The notes under the pieces: generated by a model
Databases searched by the model: none
What the model was told of the DNA's origin: nothing
What the model saw: only the letters and a program-made list of their open reading frames with translations
Shown: piece by piece, positions 23,503 to 32,076 of the stretch
Layout of the letters: each line of letters opens with the position of its first letter
Numbering within the stretch: the first letter of the stretch is position 1
Program-made: the position numbers and the translations under genes
Source: a virus
DNA length: 64,000 bases
Direction: 5' to 3' (one strand)
Virus record (IMG/VR): IMGVR_UViG_3300028581_000020
Span: 1 to 64,000 of that record

Positions 23503-25437
23503 ATGAGATATGTTCGACTCACTACAAACTTCGCCGATAAAGGGAAGCTAGTTCCGCATGACAAAGTTTGGGACTTTATTAAAAATGATAAAGAACATTA
23601 CGTAAGCACTTATTATTATAATGATAAGCACTTTGAACAATTTCAAAAGACCGGCAGTGTCAAAGGAATTCGTGACGTTGTTGCCGATAAAATTTGGTTT
23701 GACTTTGATAACAAAGAAAATCCGGCCCTTGCCCAAGCTGACTGTCTCACAGTTGTTGAACGTCTTAAACGTCAAGGAATTCCCGACTCTGACATTCAAG
23801 TTTTCTTTTCGGGACAAAAAGGCAATAACATCGTAGTCGATACAAAACAAACACTGACCCCCGAAGAAGTCGCTCGTGTGACAGAAAAACTAGCGGGAGA
23901 TCTTAAAACGTTTGACTTGTCTCTGTATGACGCTTCGCAAATTATGCGTGTTCCAGGAACAAAGCATCAGGCTTCCGGCCTATATAAAATTCCGCTTACA
24001 ATTCCCCAACTTACAAAGGATATCTCTCAAATTAGGGAAATGGCAAAGGATCTTTCGAATGTTGGAGATTTTCAATGGGGAAGAGCTAGTTTGCCTCCAG
24101 ACCTTCTAAAAGCTCCTCCAGCTAAAAAGAATACCCCAGCAGCGCAAATGCCTGTTGTTGGACCTTCGAATCCTCCGTATGGCTGGAAAGCGTATAAATG
24201 GGCATTAGTACAAGGGAACTTCGAATCCGGCGAACGGCATAACGCCTTGATGGTTGTTGCCGCTACATGTCGTGGTTTGGGATATGACAAAAATACCACT
24301 TATTATATCTGCAAAACCGCTATTAAGAACCAAGCGGCTATCTCTGGCGCAGACGAATTCCCTAAAGAAGAGCTATTTAAAAACATCATCGAGGAGTCTG
24401 TATTCTCCGATGGCTGGGAAGGTGGGTCTTATTCGCCTAAAACTAACCCATGGCTTCGTAAATATTGCGAGCGAATGGGGTTTAAATGGGAAGATGACAT
24501 TGAAGAAAATCCTTGTGTATCCCTTGATGACATGACACAAACGTTCTCAAGCTACGCACAAAACTTCGAACAAAATATTATTAAGACCGGACTTGTTGAG
24601 CTTGATAATAACCTTATCCTTTCAACATCAACTCTTAACGGACTTCTTGGGCAGCCCGGAGCAGGTAAAACCTCCGTGTGTTTAAACATCCTTCGGCACA
24701 CGGCAAAAAATAATATTCCGTCTATCTTCTTTAGTCTTGATATGGGCCTTCCCCTCATCTACTCAAAACTTGTACAAAAGGAAACCGGATACGATTTTAA
24801 GCGCGCAATGGACGTTTATAGAAACAATTCCGATCTACGGGAAAAAGTCTCTCAAAAAATTAAAGAAGATTATAAGAATGTTTCTTTTAATTTTAAATCC
24901 GGAGTGACGGTCGCTGATATTAAAAAGATTAAGCGAGCACAAGAAGAACTATCAGGCAAGAAGATTCGTCTCTGTGTCATCGATTATTTGGAATGTATTG
25001 CTAGTCCGTTCTCTGATGCCACAGCCGGAGCAGCTTTCATTGCTAATCAATTAAAAGATCTTGCCAATGAAGAAGAAATGTGTGTATTGCTCCTTCTTCA
25101 AACGCAGAAACACTCTACCGCTGATATTTCAGATCCTTTGCTTTCTATGAAGCAAATTAAGGGATCGAGTGTTATTGAACAAGCGTGCTCGACGATTTTA
25201 ACTCTATGGAGAGAAGGATATTCACCCAAGACCGTCAATGACGATAGGTATTTATCTTTTGCTGTTGTAAAAAATCGCTTTGGAAGTCTTTGGAGCGGCG
25301 ATTTTTCTTGGAATGGCGTCACAGGTGATGTATCATCTCTAACACAGGAACAAGTTATTCAACTAGACGATTTTAAGCAGCGTAAATTCGAAGCTAAAAT
25401 GAAGCTTGAGAAGGAAAGCAAGGCCCAATGGGATTGA
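23503..25437 (+). CDS. Primase-helicase fusion (AEP-like primase + RecA/DnaB-like ATPase)
   Basis: 644 residues. The N-terminal third has archaeo-eukaryotic primase features: WFDFDN (Asp67, Asp69), SGQKGNN near 103, and RVPGTKH near 150. A linker helix domain follows. The C-terminal half has Walker A GQPGAGKTS at 383-391 and Walker B LCVIDYLECI, as in DnaB/RecA-type hexameric helicases. It would unwind and prime at the phage fork, with the polymerase at 26111-28277. GAGG is present ahead of the start. Confidence 0.8.
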   Translation: MRYVRLTTNFADKGKLVPHDKVWDFIKNDKEHYVSTYYYNDKHFEQFQKTGSVKGIRDVVADKIWFDFDNKENPALAQADCLTVVERLKRQGIPDSDIQVFFSGQKGNNIVVDTKQTLTPEEVARVTEKLAGDLKTFDLSLYDASQIMRVPGTKHQASGLYKIPLTIPQLTKDISQIREMAKDLSNVGDFQWGRASLPPDLLKAPPAKKNTPAAQMPVVGPSNPPYGWKAYKWALVQGNFESGERHNALMVVAATCRGLGYDKNTTYYICKTAIKNQAAISGADEFPKEELFKNIIEESVFSDGWEGGSYSPKTNPWLRKYCERMGFKWEDDIEENPCVSLDDMTQTFSSYAQNFEQNIIKTGLVELDNNLILSTSTLNGLLGQPGAGKTSVCLNILRHTAKNNIPSIFFSLDMGLPLIYSKLVQKETGYDFKRAMDVYRNNSDLREKVSQKIKEDYKNVSFNFKSGVTVADIKKIKRAQEELSGKKIRLCVIDYLECIASPFSDATAGAAFIANQLKDLANEEEMCVLLLLQTQKHSTADISDPLLSMKQIKGSSVIEQACSTILTLWREGYSPKTVNDDRYLSFAVVKNRFGSLWSGDFSWNGVTGDVSSLTQEQVIQLDDFKQRKFEAKMKLEKESKAQWD

Positions 25438-25465
25438 GAGTGTTTAAAGTCCTTCGGGAGTGAAA

Positions 25466-25825
25466 ATGATGATTATCGAATGGTTTGTTGTTTTATTGGC
25501 GTTTGTTGTTTATTTATTCATTGGATTTATTGTAAGCCGCTGGCATATTAAAAGTCTTATTATTAATCAGTTTAAAAAACTTGAAAATATAAACGAGAGG
25601 CGAGAATTTAAAAAATGGACAGCAATTAAGGTTGATACTGAGTTAGATGACGCACTAACGCCAGTTCGAATTGTAATTTGGCCATTCTATGTGGTGTGTC
25701 AATTATTTTTTTGGGTTCCTGCTGTCATTAAATTTTTCGATAATATGTTAGTTGATAATATTCAAAAGAATCTACATATTAAAGAAGATGAGGTTCAAGA
25801 AGAAGTCAAGGGGCTTTTGAAATGA
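25466..25825 (+). CDS. Membrane module protein, 119 aa
   Basis: Start at the ATG behind GGGAG; an ATG three bases later is equally possible. N-terminal transmembrane span (IEWFVVLLAFVVYLFIGFIV), a second hydrophobic stretch (VIWPFYVVCQLFFWVPAVI), then EDEVQEEVKGLLK. It shows that the module can be joined to a membrane protein. Lys-Gly is coded AAGGGG, which still works as a binding site. Confidence 0.65.
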   Translation: MMIIEWFVVLLAFVVYLFIGFIVSRWHIKSLIINQFKKLENINERREFKKWTAIKVDTELDDALTPVRIVIWPFYVVCQLFFWVPAVIKFFDNMLVDNIQKNLHIKEDEVQEEVKGLLK

Positions 25826-26082
25826 AGCAAAGAAAGCACATAGTAGTTGGTGGAAGGTATTTAAACACGGGTATCTTCGATGATGGTTATTTTTTTCATC
25901 ATGTCGAAGTTGAAGGGTTTTCTGGTAATGTCATCATTGGTAAATATTATTACGGTGATTCATTAAAGAATTCTTCATTTACAAACGTAACGCACTTAGA
26001 CTTTAATGATGAAGATCTTGATGCTCTCGTTTCCATGAAAGCTTTAGAAATTGATATTGAAGTGAAGGATCTTCTAAAATGA
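25822..26082 (+). CDS. Module protein, 86 aa
   Basis: Paralogue of 10029 (GGRYLNTG, HHVEVEGF, GKYYYGDSL). Ends LEIDIEVKDLLK. Directly followed by micro-ORF copy 2. Confidence 0.7.
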   Translation: MKQRKHIVVGGRYLNTGIFDDGYFFHHVEVEGFSGNVIIGKYYYGDSLKNSSFTNVTHLDFNDEDLDALVSMKALEIDIEVKDLLK

Positions 26083-26114
26083 TTTCACTAACGTTCAATC
26101 GAGCTTCGCAATGA
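26079..26114 (+). CDS. 11-aa micro-ORF, copy 2 (MISLTFNRASQ)
   Basis: Same arrangement as at 6967: ATG fused with a cassette stop, TGA fused with the ATG of the DNA polymerase. The bases just before the polymerase ATG (gcttcgca) lack a purine-rich site, so polymerase translation probably depends on ribosomes finishing this micro-ORF. Confidence 0.55.
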   Translation: MISLTFNRASQ

Positions 26115-27619
26115 CCGACAGAATTATTTACGGCAAAGCGCCAGAAGAAAAAATTGTCAGTATAGAAATCAAAGACGACGCTGCCACTCTCTTCATTCAA
26201 AAAGACGATGGTAATGTCACGATCAAGGAAGTTCCTAATCGCTATTGGATACTTTCCTCACAGCCGCTCGGAAAGGGCTGGTCAACACTTAAAGGTGATC
26301 TCCACTACAAATACGGAAAGCAATATCTCTCTCGAAATGCCTTCTCAAAAGAACGCTCCTATTTCAAGAAATCAAATTTAGATATCTTCTCGATTTGGAA
26401 TCCCAAAGAAGCCTTTATGGTGAAAGATGGCTATACGTATCTCAAAGGCTTAAAGCACAACGAAGTTACCTGCCTGTCCTTCGACATTGAAACGACAAGC
26501 ATTGACCATACAGATGACGCAAAACTCCTGCTAATCTCTAATACGGGGAGAAAGAACGGCGTTCTAACTCGCAAGCTTTTCTCGTATGACGATTATCAAT
26601 CTGAAGGCGCGATGATTGAGGATTGGTGCAAATGGGTAAGAGAATACGATCCCTCCCTACTAATCGGTCATAACATCGTATGCTTCGATTTGCCGTATAT
26701 CCAGTTTATCGCTGATCGCGAAAACGTCTCTGTCGATTTGGGAAGAAACGGCTCCTCGGTTGAATTTGACCGGACAGAATCCAAATTCAGGAAAGACGGA
26801 TCGCAACATCTCGACTATTTCAAAGCTCATGTCTATGGTCGCGAAATTATCGATACCATGTTCCTTGCTTATAAATACGATGCAGCTTCTCGTAAATATG
26901 AAAGCTATGGACTAAAGAACATTATTAAACAAGAAGGCTGGGAACAAGAAGGTCGTGTCTTTTACGACGCTTCCCAAATTCGTCATAATTATAAAGATCC
27001 CGTTGAATGGGAAAAGATTAAGCAGTATTGCGAATTTGACGCTGATGATAGTTTGAAATTGTATGACAAAATGATTGCGCCATTTTTCTATATGACGCAA
27101 AGCATTCCTAAGCCCTTCCAATTGATTATTGAATCCGCAACAGGATCTCAGATTAATGCGATGATGATTCGAAGCTATCTACAAGAAGGGCATTCGTTAC
27201 CTAAAGCCGATGAAATGGCAGCGTTTACTGGCGCACATTCCGGGGGTATTCCTGGGGTATATAAAAACTGTATTAAATGGGACGTGGCCAGCCTTTATCC
27301 TAGTATCATGATCGAATATAAAGTTTATAATCCAAAGAAAGATCCACAAGGGAACTTCTTAAAGCTGGTTGAAATATTTACAGAAGAACGACTTAAAAAC
27401 AAGAAACTATTTAAAGAAACCCAAGATCCTTACTACGACGATTTACAAGCCGCCCAGAAGACGGCTATAAATTCCATGTATGGCTTCATGGGCGCAACCG
27501 GACTACTTTTTAATAGCTTAGAACACGCGGCGTTTGTTACGACAAAAGGTCGAGAAATACTAGAAGCTGCTGTTAAATGGGCAACTGGAAAGGAATTGAA
27601 TTCATATGTCCAACCATGA
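26111..27619 (+). CDS. B-family DNA polymerase, N-terminal part (exonuclease and palm motifs A, B)
   Basis: 502 residues. Exo I FDIETT (Asp125, Glu127), Exo II NIVCFDLPYI, Exo III YCEFDADD, motif A SLYPS near residue 394, motif B KTAINSMYG. Motif C is missing and is found at the start of the next gene, in the +1 frame, whose ATG lies 14 bases before this stop. The enzyme is thus made as two chains or joined by frameshift. Confidence 0.85.
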   Translation: MTDRIIYGKAPEEKIVSIEIKDDAATLFIQKDDGNVTIKEVPNRYWILSSQPLGKGWSTLKGDLHYKYGKQYLSRNAFSKERSYFKKSNLDIFSIWNPKEAFMVKDGYTYLKGLKHNEVTCLSFDIETTSIDHTDDAKLLLISNTGRKNGVLTRKLFSYDDYQSEGAMIEDWCKWVREYDPSLLIGHNIVCFDLPYIQFIADRENVSVDLGRNGSSVEFDRTESKFRKDGSQHLDYFKAHVYGREIIDTMFLAYKYDAASRKYESYGLKNIIKQEGWEQEGRVFYDASQIRHNYKDPVEWEKIKQYCEFDADDSLKLYDKMIAPFFYMTQSIPKPFQLIIESATGSQINAMMIRSYLQEGHSLPKADEMAAFTGAHSGGIPGVYKNCIKWDVASLYPSIMIEYKVYNPKKDPQGNFLKLVEIFTEERLKNKKLFKETQDPYYDDLQAAQKTAINSMYGFMGATGLLFNSLEHAAFVTTKGREILEAAVKWATGKELNSYVQP

Positions 27620-28277
27620 TTTTAACTTGGTAAATTATGATACCGATAGTATTATGGTTTGTAAACCCGATGGATCGGCGTTTGATTCGGAAGAACAATC
27701 CCAACTTCTAATCGAGCTTAATTCTCTTTTCCCCAAAAGGATTAAATGGGAACCCGATGGGTATTTCCATACGGTAGCTATCATTAAAGCTAAAAACTAT
27801 ATCTTGTACGATGGAAAGAAGTTGAAAATCAAGGGAGCCGCATTAAAAGCAACAACAAAAGAACCTGCCCTACAAGAATATATTAAAGAAGTCATTGACT
27901 GTATTATTGAAGGTCGTTATAATCATAAAGAAGTCTATGATAAATACGCTAAAGAAATCATGTCGTTAACCGATATTAAACGCTGGGCGACGAGAAAGAC
28001 CTTGACTAATACTGTATTTGCTGGCGAGCAAACGACGGCAAAGAAAGTGCTTGACGCCATTGACGGAACTGAATATACTGAAGGAGATCGTGCTTATTTC
28101 TTCTTTAAGCCCGACGAATCGTTAGAACTAGTTGAAAACTTCACGGGAGAATATCATGTTGACAAACTTTTGGAAAAGCTGTTCAAAACTTCTTCAATTT
28201 TTCACACGGTCATTCCGAAAGACACCTTCCCAAACTACAAACTCAAACGAAATAAAATACTGTTATCCAGTTTATAA
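27606..28277 (+). CDS. B-family DNA polymerase, C-terminal part (motif C and thumb)
   Basis: 223 residues. NYDTDS at residues 10-15 is motif C with both catalytic aspartates; KLKIKGAALKATTK is the KxKG-like element that follows in family B, then a helical thumb. It needs the chain encoded upstream for activity. No intein halves are seen at the break. Sequencing error is possible but the ATG overlap is typical of coupled genes. Confidence 0.8.
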   Translation: MSNHDFNLVNYDTDSIMVCKPDGSAFDSEEQSQLLIELNSLFPKRIKWEPDGYFHTVAIIKAKNYILYDGKKLKIKGAALKATTKEPALQEYIKEVIDCIIEGRYNHKEVYDKYAKEIMSLTDIKRWATRKTLTNTVFAGEQTTAKKVLDAIDGTEYTEGDRAYFFFKPDESLELVENFTGEYHVDKLLEKLFKTSSIFHTVIPKDTFPNYKLKRNKILLSSL

Positions 28278-28516
28278 TGATTTTCTATAAGGGAATGATT
28301 TTAAAAGGAATTAATAGCATGGAAGGATTAGTTTTTAAGTTATTAAATATTAGTTCTCATGAATGGGAGCTTATTCAATCAACACGTATTGGTCCATCAC
28401 ATAGACCATATATAGTTTCGTATCCTATATCCGACCGAGAGTGGCCCGAAACAGAATGGATTGATGTAACAAAAGAATATGAAGTTGCTGACGAAATTAA
28501 GGACCTCTTGAAATAG
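28277..28516 (+). CDS. Module protein, FYKGMIL subfamily, 79 aa
   Basis: Sister of 5141 (FYKGMIL, FKLLNI). Ends WIDVTKEYEVADEIKDLLK. The stop is TAG and the next ATG follows one base later, so the NTGA fusion has been lost although AAGGA is still at the right distance. Confidence 0.75.
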   Translation: MIFYKGMILKGINSMEGLVFKLLNISSHEWELIQSTRIGPSHRPYIVSYPISDREWPETEWIDVTKEYEVADEIKDLLK

Positions 28517-28517
28517 C

Positions 28518-29471
28518 ATGTTCCGAGACAATCTCCCAAAACCCGGCAATACAACAAAGATCAACGTCTTAATAACAGACGGCGGTCTTGGAGATCTTGC
28601 TTGTTCCCTCGTTCCCGTAAAATACATGCTCGATAATATGTTCTGGTTGAATCCTCAAATCTTTGTACCTGATTATTTATTTGACTTCGCAAAGAACGTC
28701 TTACCTTCAAAGGCAAAAATCTTCCGCTATTCCGAAGCCTCTCGTTATTATAAGGAAAAACTCCCGGCTGTATCCACGCAATGGAAAACCAACCATACGG
28801 CAATGCGTACACATCCGGTCGATTATGCATTCCACATGCTCCTTGACAAAACTCCAACGCCAGAGGAACGGAATTACCTCAAGGTGTCGCCGGTTGATAT
28901 TTCCGTTTTCAATCTCCCGACAAAATACGTCTGCATTGGAGTCGGACACACAAACCGCACTAAGGAATTCAAACCCGATGTTGTTAATGGAATTGTGACT
29001 TATTGTCTCTCCATGGGATACCTTCCCGTATTCCTTGGAAAAAAGGAAGAGCCCACAGGACATGAGAAACTCGGCTTAAAGGCTGAGATTTCTAATGACA
29101 TTGATTATACGAAAGGCCTTGATTTTACTGGGAAAACGACCATTTTGGAAGCCGCGAGTATTATCAACGGAGCGAAATGTTATATTGGAATGGACGGCGG
29201 ACTTGTTCATATCGCAGGATTTACAGATGTTCCGATCATCGCTGGTTATACGTTTGTGAACCCTAACCATATTATGCCTATTCGTAATGATATTCTAGGT
29301 CACAACGTACAAAATATAGTCCCGCCCCCATCATTAGGGTGTCGATTTTGTCAAACAAATTGGTCTATGTTTTATGACCATTCGTTCTTTGATTGTTATT
29401 ACGATGATTTTGAATGTGTTAAACAATTGACTCTTGACAAATGGATAGAAAAGCTGGAGAATGTATTATGA
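28518..29471 (+). CDS. Glycosyltransferase family 9-like protein
   Basis: 317 residues. LITDGGLGDLACSLVPVKYM is the GT9 opening (heptosyltransferase-like GxGD), and NGAKCYIGMDGGLVHIAGFTDVPII is the nucleotide-sugar binding region of GT-B enzymes. Could modify LPS of the host or another glycan. C-terminal LDKWIEKLENVL echoes the module in spacing, and its codons contain TTGACA. Next start fused to its stop. Confidence 0.75.
   Translation: MFRDNLPKPGNTTKINVLITDGGLGDLACSLVPVKYMLDNMFWLNPQIFVPDYLFDFAKNVLPSKAKIFRYSEASRYYKEKLPAVSTQWKTNHTAMRTHPVDYAFHMLLDKTPTPEERNYLKVSPVDISVFNLPTKYVCIGVGHTNRTKEFKPDVVNGIVTYCLSMGYLPVFLGKKEEPTGHEKLGLKAEISNDIDYTKGLDFTGKTTILEAASIINGAKCYIGMDGGLVHIAGFTDVPIIAGYTFVNPNHIMPIRNDILGHNVQNIVPPPSLGCRFCQTNWSMFYDHSFFDCYYDDFECVKQLTLDKWIEKLENVL
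29434..29462 (+). promoter_or_regulatory. Weak leaderless-type promoter at the GT9 3' end
   Basis: TTGACA 29434-29439, 17-base spacer, GAGAAT 29457-29462 (4 of 6). ATG at 29468 is six bases after the -10. Listed because it repeats the arrangement at 7622 and 17166. Confidence 0.3.
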
Positions 29472-29827
29472 TTGATTTTTTAAAAGGTATTTTTGGTATC
29501 TCTGCAAATAGTCAACAAATCCAGTCCTTACAATCGGGTGCTATTGCACGACAACAACTGGGCTCTCAAGGAACCAAAAGTAAGTTTTCTGTATATACGA
29601 CACCAGGTTCCGAAACATTCTTTCCATATTCACAAGGAAGTATTTATTATGATCCAGAACGTCTTTTGCCGCTTCATCAAAGAAAAAGGGTGTCTCTTCT
29701 AAAGCTTCAACGCCGAGCGGCAGAAGTCTCCTCTCTTATTACTGAAAAACAGGACGATCTTATTAAATTAAACGCTCGAATTAAAGAAATTTCTATTCAA
29801 GAAGAGCTTAAAGACCTATTGAAATGA
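29468..29827 (+). CDS. Module protein with coiled-coil, 119 aa
   Basis: Start chosen at the ATG fused with the GT9 stop. Gln/Ser-rich first part (ISANSQQIQSLQSG) then a heptad-type helix from about residue 75 (VSLLKLQRRAAEVSSLITEKQ) into SIQEELKDLLK, so here the module continues a longer coiled coil. Confidence 0.65.
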   Translation: MIDFLKGIFGISANSQQIQSLQSGAIARQQLGSQGTKSKFSVYTTPGSETFFPYSQGSIYYDPERLLPLHQRKRVSLLKLQRRAAEVSSLITEKQDDLIKLNARIKEISIQEELKDLLK

Positions 29828-30090
29828 CCTTCACAAAAGGACACGTTTATTACTCTAATTGTAATACCTATGGTATTGCGTGGGAATGTTTAGAATCAAC
29901 GATAGTCGCCCACGTACGGTGTCAGGCCGTAGAGTTTACTGGAAATGTTCCCGATCATATTACAGTTAGACTATTTGACCCACAGACAATCGTATTTGGC
30001 CTGCATACAGACCACATGAAAAATATTACGGAATACGCATCAAAAAAAGCCTGGGAAACTAGAAACGAAGTGAAAGATCTACTTGCTTGA
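29824..30090 (+). CDS. Module protein, 88 aa
   Basis: N-terminal MTFTKGHVYYSNCNTYGIAWE with three cysteines in the first 45 residues. Ends KAWETRNEVKDLLA; GCTTGA makes the next start TTG, with AAAGA as binding site. Confidence 0.7.
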   Translation: MTFTKGHVYYSNCNTYGIAWECLESTIVAHVRCQAVEFTGNVPDHITVRLFDPQTIVFGLHTDHMKNITEYASKKAWETRNEVKDLLA

Positions 30091-30293
30091 AATTTAAACT
30101 TGGTGATCTTATTAGCCCTAAAAATATGTCGGTAGTCTATAAAGTAATGTCAATTGATCCTGTCATGAACAAAATAAAATTACTGACTCCAGATCTCAGA
30201 ATACTTACGCTTTATAATGATAATACAGAAGAACACTTTGAAATTGCTAAAGAACAAGTTGTTTCTGATGAAGTGAAGGATCTTTTAAAATGA
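30087..30293 (+). CDS. Module protein, 68 aa, TTG start
   Basis: Opens MKFKLGDLISPKN and has strands VYKVMSIDPVMNKIKLL, the small-barrel pattern again. Ends EQVVSDEVKDLLK. Confidence 0.7.
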   Translation: MKFKLGDLISPKNMSVVYKVMSIDPVMNKIKLLTPDLRILTLYNDNTEEHFEIAKEQVVSDEVKDLLK

Positions 30294-30493
30294 TTGTAAA
30301 TTATAAAACATACGGACAATTGGTATCAGTATTCAAAGGAACATATGAAGCTCCATGGAAAACCGAGACAGACGTTTCCCGGCTTTTTGAATATAGAAAC
30401 ATGCCGGGGATGTCAACGGAAAATACCGAGTTCATTGACAAACGAATTAAGGAATTAGAAACGTCACAAGAAGTGAAGGAACTATTGAAGTGA
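30290..30493 (+). CDS. Module protein, tandem copy 1, 67 aa
   Basis: Shares TYGxL near the start, an E-T segment and (R)-(I/K)-K-x-(I/L)-E-T-x-Q-E-V-K before the end with the next gene, so the two look like a tandem duplication that has diverged. Ends LETSQEVKELLK. Confidence 0.7.
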   Translation: MIVNYKTYGQLVSVFKGTYEAPWKTETDVSRLFEYRNMPGMSTENTEFIDKRIKELETSQEVKELLK

Positions 30494-30702
30494 GCATTAC
30501 TTATATGCTTAAGGCTACATACGGTAATCTTATAAATCTAATTCCGGAAGGCGTTTATTTATTCTCCATTGAAAGAGAAACCTCATTAGAAAAACTTAAT
30601 AATATGTTAACAAATGAACGCTCTGAAGATATTTTAGATCGCGTTCGTAAAAGAATCAAACACATTGAAACCCAACAAGAAGTGAAGGATTTACTCGCTT
30701 GA
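30490..30702 (+). CDS. Module protein, tandem copy 2, 70 aa, GTG start
   Basis: Second member of the pair (ATYGNLINLI, IKHIETQQEVKDLLA). Helical and charged in the second half. GCTTGA fusion gives the glycosyltransferase a TTG start. Confidence 0.7.
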   Translation: MSITYMLKATYGNLINLIPEGVYLFSIERETSLEKLNNMLTNERSEDILDRVRKRIKHIETQQEVKDLLA

Positions 30703-31346
30703 AAACCGCCATTGTCTCTACATGTTGGCTGGGGAATGACGATTATATTAAGAAAACGGCTAAATTCCTCAAATATTACTCCCAATCAGTCCATAAAGCC
30801 CTTGGAAGCCCCGATCTATGGTTGGTAGATAATGCCTCCCCTCCGGAAGGACATCGCGCATTGGACGGCCTCTGGGGCACGTCTAAAGTCAAATGGAAGC
30901 GTTATGACAAGCATTATACAAGATCGGCGCATTTAGAATATCCGTATTTGTGGCGCGCTTTGTATTTCTGCCGCGATTTGTTCCAAGAGCATGATTATGA
31001 AAAGGTAATATTCGCGGATAATGATGCTTATATTATCTCAAATAATATGGCCGATGTTATTAAGCAAACGAAGAATACGGCATGGTGGAGCCCTTTCTGT
31101 ACAAAACACGGGTTTGCTGAAACTGGCATTCAGATCATTGGAAGCAATAATACAGAATATTGGGACTTGACTAGAAAACCGTATGTAAGCTACAATGGAT
31201 TGACAATGGAAACGACTCTTCCTGTCACAAAGAACAAAACGCTTGTTGGTGATCGATTCTCAGAATACGGAATTGATAAGCAAGTTCCAGGCTGGGATTT
31301 CTCTACACAAACGACTTTAGAGATGGATATTAAATATAATGGATAA
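30699..31346 (+). CDS. GT-A-like glycosyltransferase, 215 aa
   Basis: AIVSTCWLGNDDYIKKTAKF opening, LWLVDNASPP, and KVIFADNDAYI (D-x-D-like metal site) match small GT-A fold enzymes; ETGIQIIGSN follows. Lies between two other sugar genes (28518, 31359). Donor and acceptor unknown. The reading frame ends NG-TAA just ahead of a mini-module in another frame. Confidence 0.65.
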   Translation: MKTAIVSTCWLGNDDYIKKTAKFLKYYSQSVHKALGSPDLWLVDNASPPEGHRALDGLWGTSKVKWKRYDKHYTRSAHLEYPYLWRALYFCRDLFQEHDYEKVIFADNDAYIISNNMADVIKQTKNTAWWSPFCTKHGFAETGIQIIGSNNTEYWDLTRKPYVSYNGLTMETTLPVTKNKTLVGDRFSEYGIDKQVPGWDFSTQTTLEMDIKYNG

Positions 31347-31362
31347 GGATCTTTTGAAATGA
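31339..31362 (+). CDS. 7-codon mini-module (MDKDLLK)
   Basis: ATG-GAT-AAG-GAT-CTT-TTG-AAA-TGA overlapping the end of the glycosyltransferase in the +1 frame; TGA is fused with the next ATG. Too short to call a gene, but it keeps the AAGGA at the standard distance. Likely the nucleotide signal without the cassette body. Confidence 0.4.
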   Translation: MDKDLLK

Positions 31363-32000
31363 GTAAAATCAAATGTATTCTCCCTTGTGCAGGACTTGGA
31401 ACGCGAATGGGAATGAAAAATAACGAAGCCAAAGAACTTCTATTAGATCCAACGTATCAAACTCCAATTATCGACTATTCGCTTAAGATCTGTAAAGATC
31501 AAGGATTTACGCCAGTTATCATCTCTCGCAAGGAAAAACGTGAATTTAATCGTTATGTCTCAGGAAAAGCTGAATTGCTTATTATTGAACCCCGAGGAGA
31601 ATGGATGGACTCTATACTACAATCGAAAGATTTGTGGGAAGAAAAAAACATCCTAATTCTCCCCGATACAAGATTTAGGCCTATTGACGAGGCTTCAAAG
31701 CTCGTTAAAGATCTGGATTTCTGTAATCTGTCCTTTGGTCTTCATTTTGTAAAAGATACACAAAACTGGGGCATTGTCAAGCAAATAGATATGAAAACTT
31801 ATGATGTCATTGAAAAGCCTAAAGACAACATCTTCTGTTCTACGGCTTGGGGAATCGTCGCTTTTAAGCCAGAACAAGGCGAACAACTATTCGAAGGCTT
31901 TCGGACAAAGAACCAATGGTTTAGGGTTGAAAACGCTTCTTGTGCTTATCTTCAAAGTTTTAAAGATATAACGAGAACCGGAAAGATCGAAGATGCTTAA
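31359..32000 (+). CDS. Sugar-phosphate nucleotidyltransferase
   Basis: 213 residues. ILPCAGLGTRMG with KELLLD downstream is the G-x-G-T-R...K signature of NTP_transferase enzymes such as RmlA and GlmU; LPDTRFRP gives a metal-binding aspartate. It would supply an NDP-sugar to the glycosyltransferases nearby. Confidence 0.8.
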   Translation: MSKIKCILPCAGLGTRMGMKNNEAKELLLDPTYQTPIIDYSLKICKDQGFTPVIISRKEKREFNRYVSGKAELLIIEPRGEWMDSILQSKDLWEEKNILILPDTRFRPIDEASKLVKDLDFCNLSFGLHFVKDTQNWGIVKQIDMKTYDVIEKPKDNIFCSTAWGIVAFKPEQGEQLFEGFRTKNQWFRVENASCAYLQSFKDITRTGKIEDA

Positions 32001-32076
32001 AGTTGACGATACTGGGATTCCTTTTACATATATCGGAAATGAAGTTGAAAAAGAAGTCAAGGACTTGCTTAAGTAA
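31993..32076 (+). CDS. 27-aa mini-module cistron
   Basis: Product MLKVDDTGIPFTYIGNEVEKEVKDLLK. Starts inside the end of the nucleotidyltransferase gene and shares TAATG with the deaminase gene. Like 7926, a cassette reduced to little more than its 3' end in front of an enzyme gene. Confidence 0.55.
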   Translation: MLKVDDTGIPFTYIGNEVEKEVKDLLK

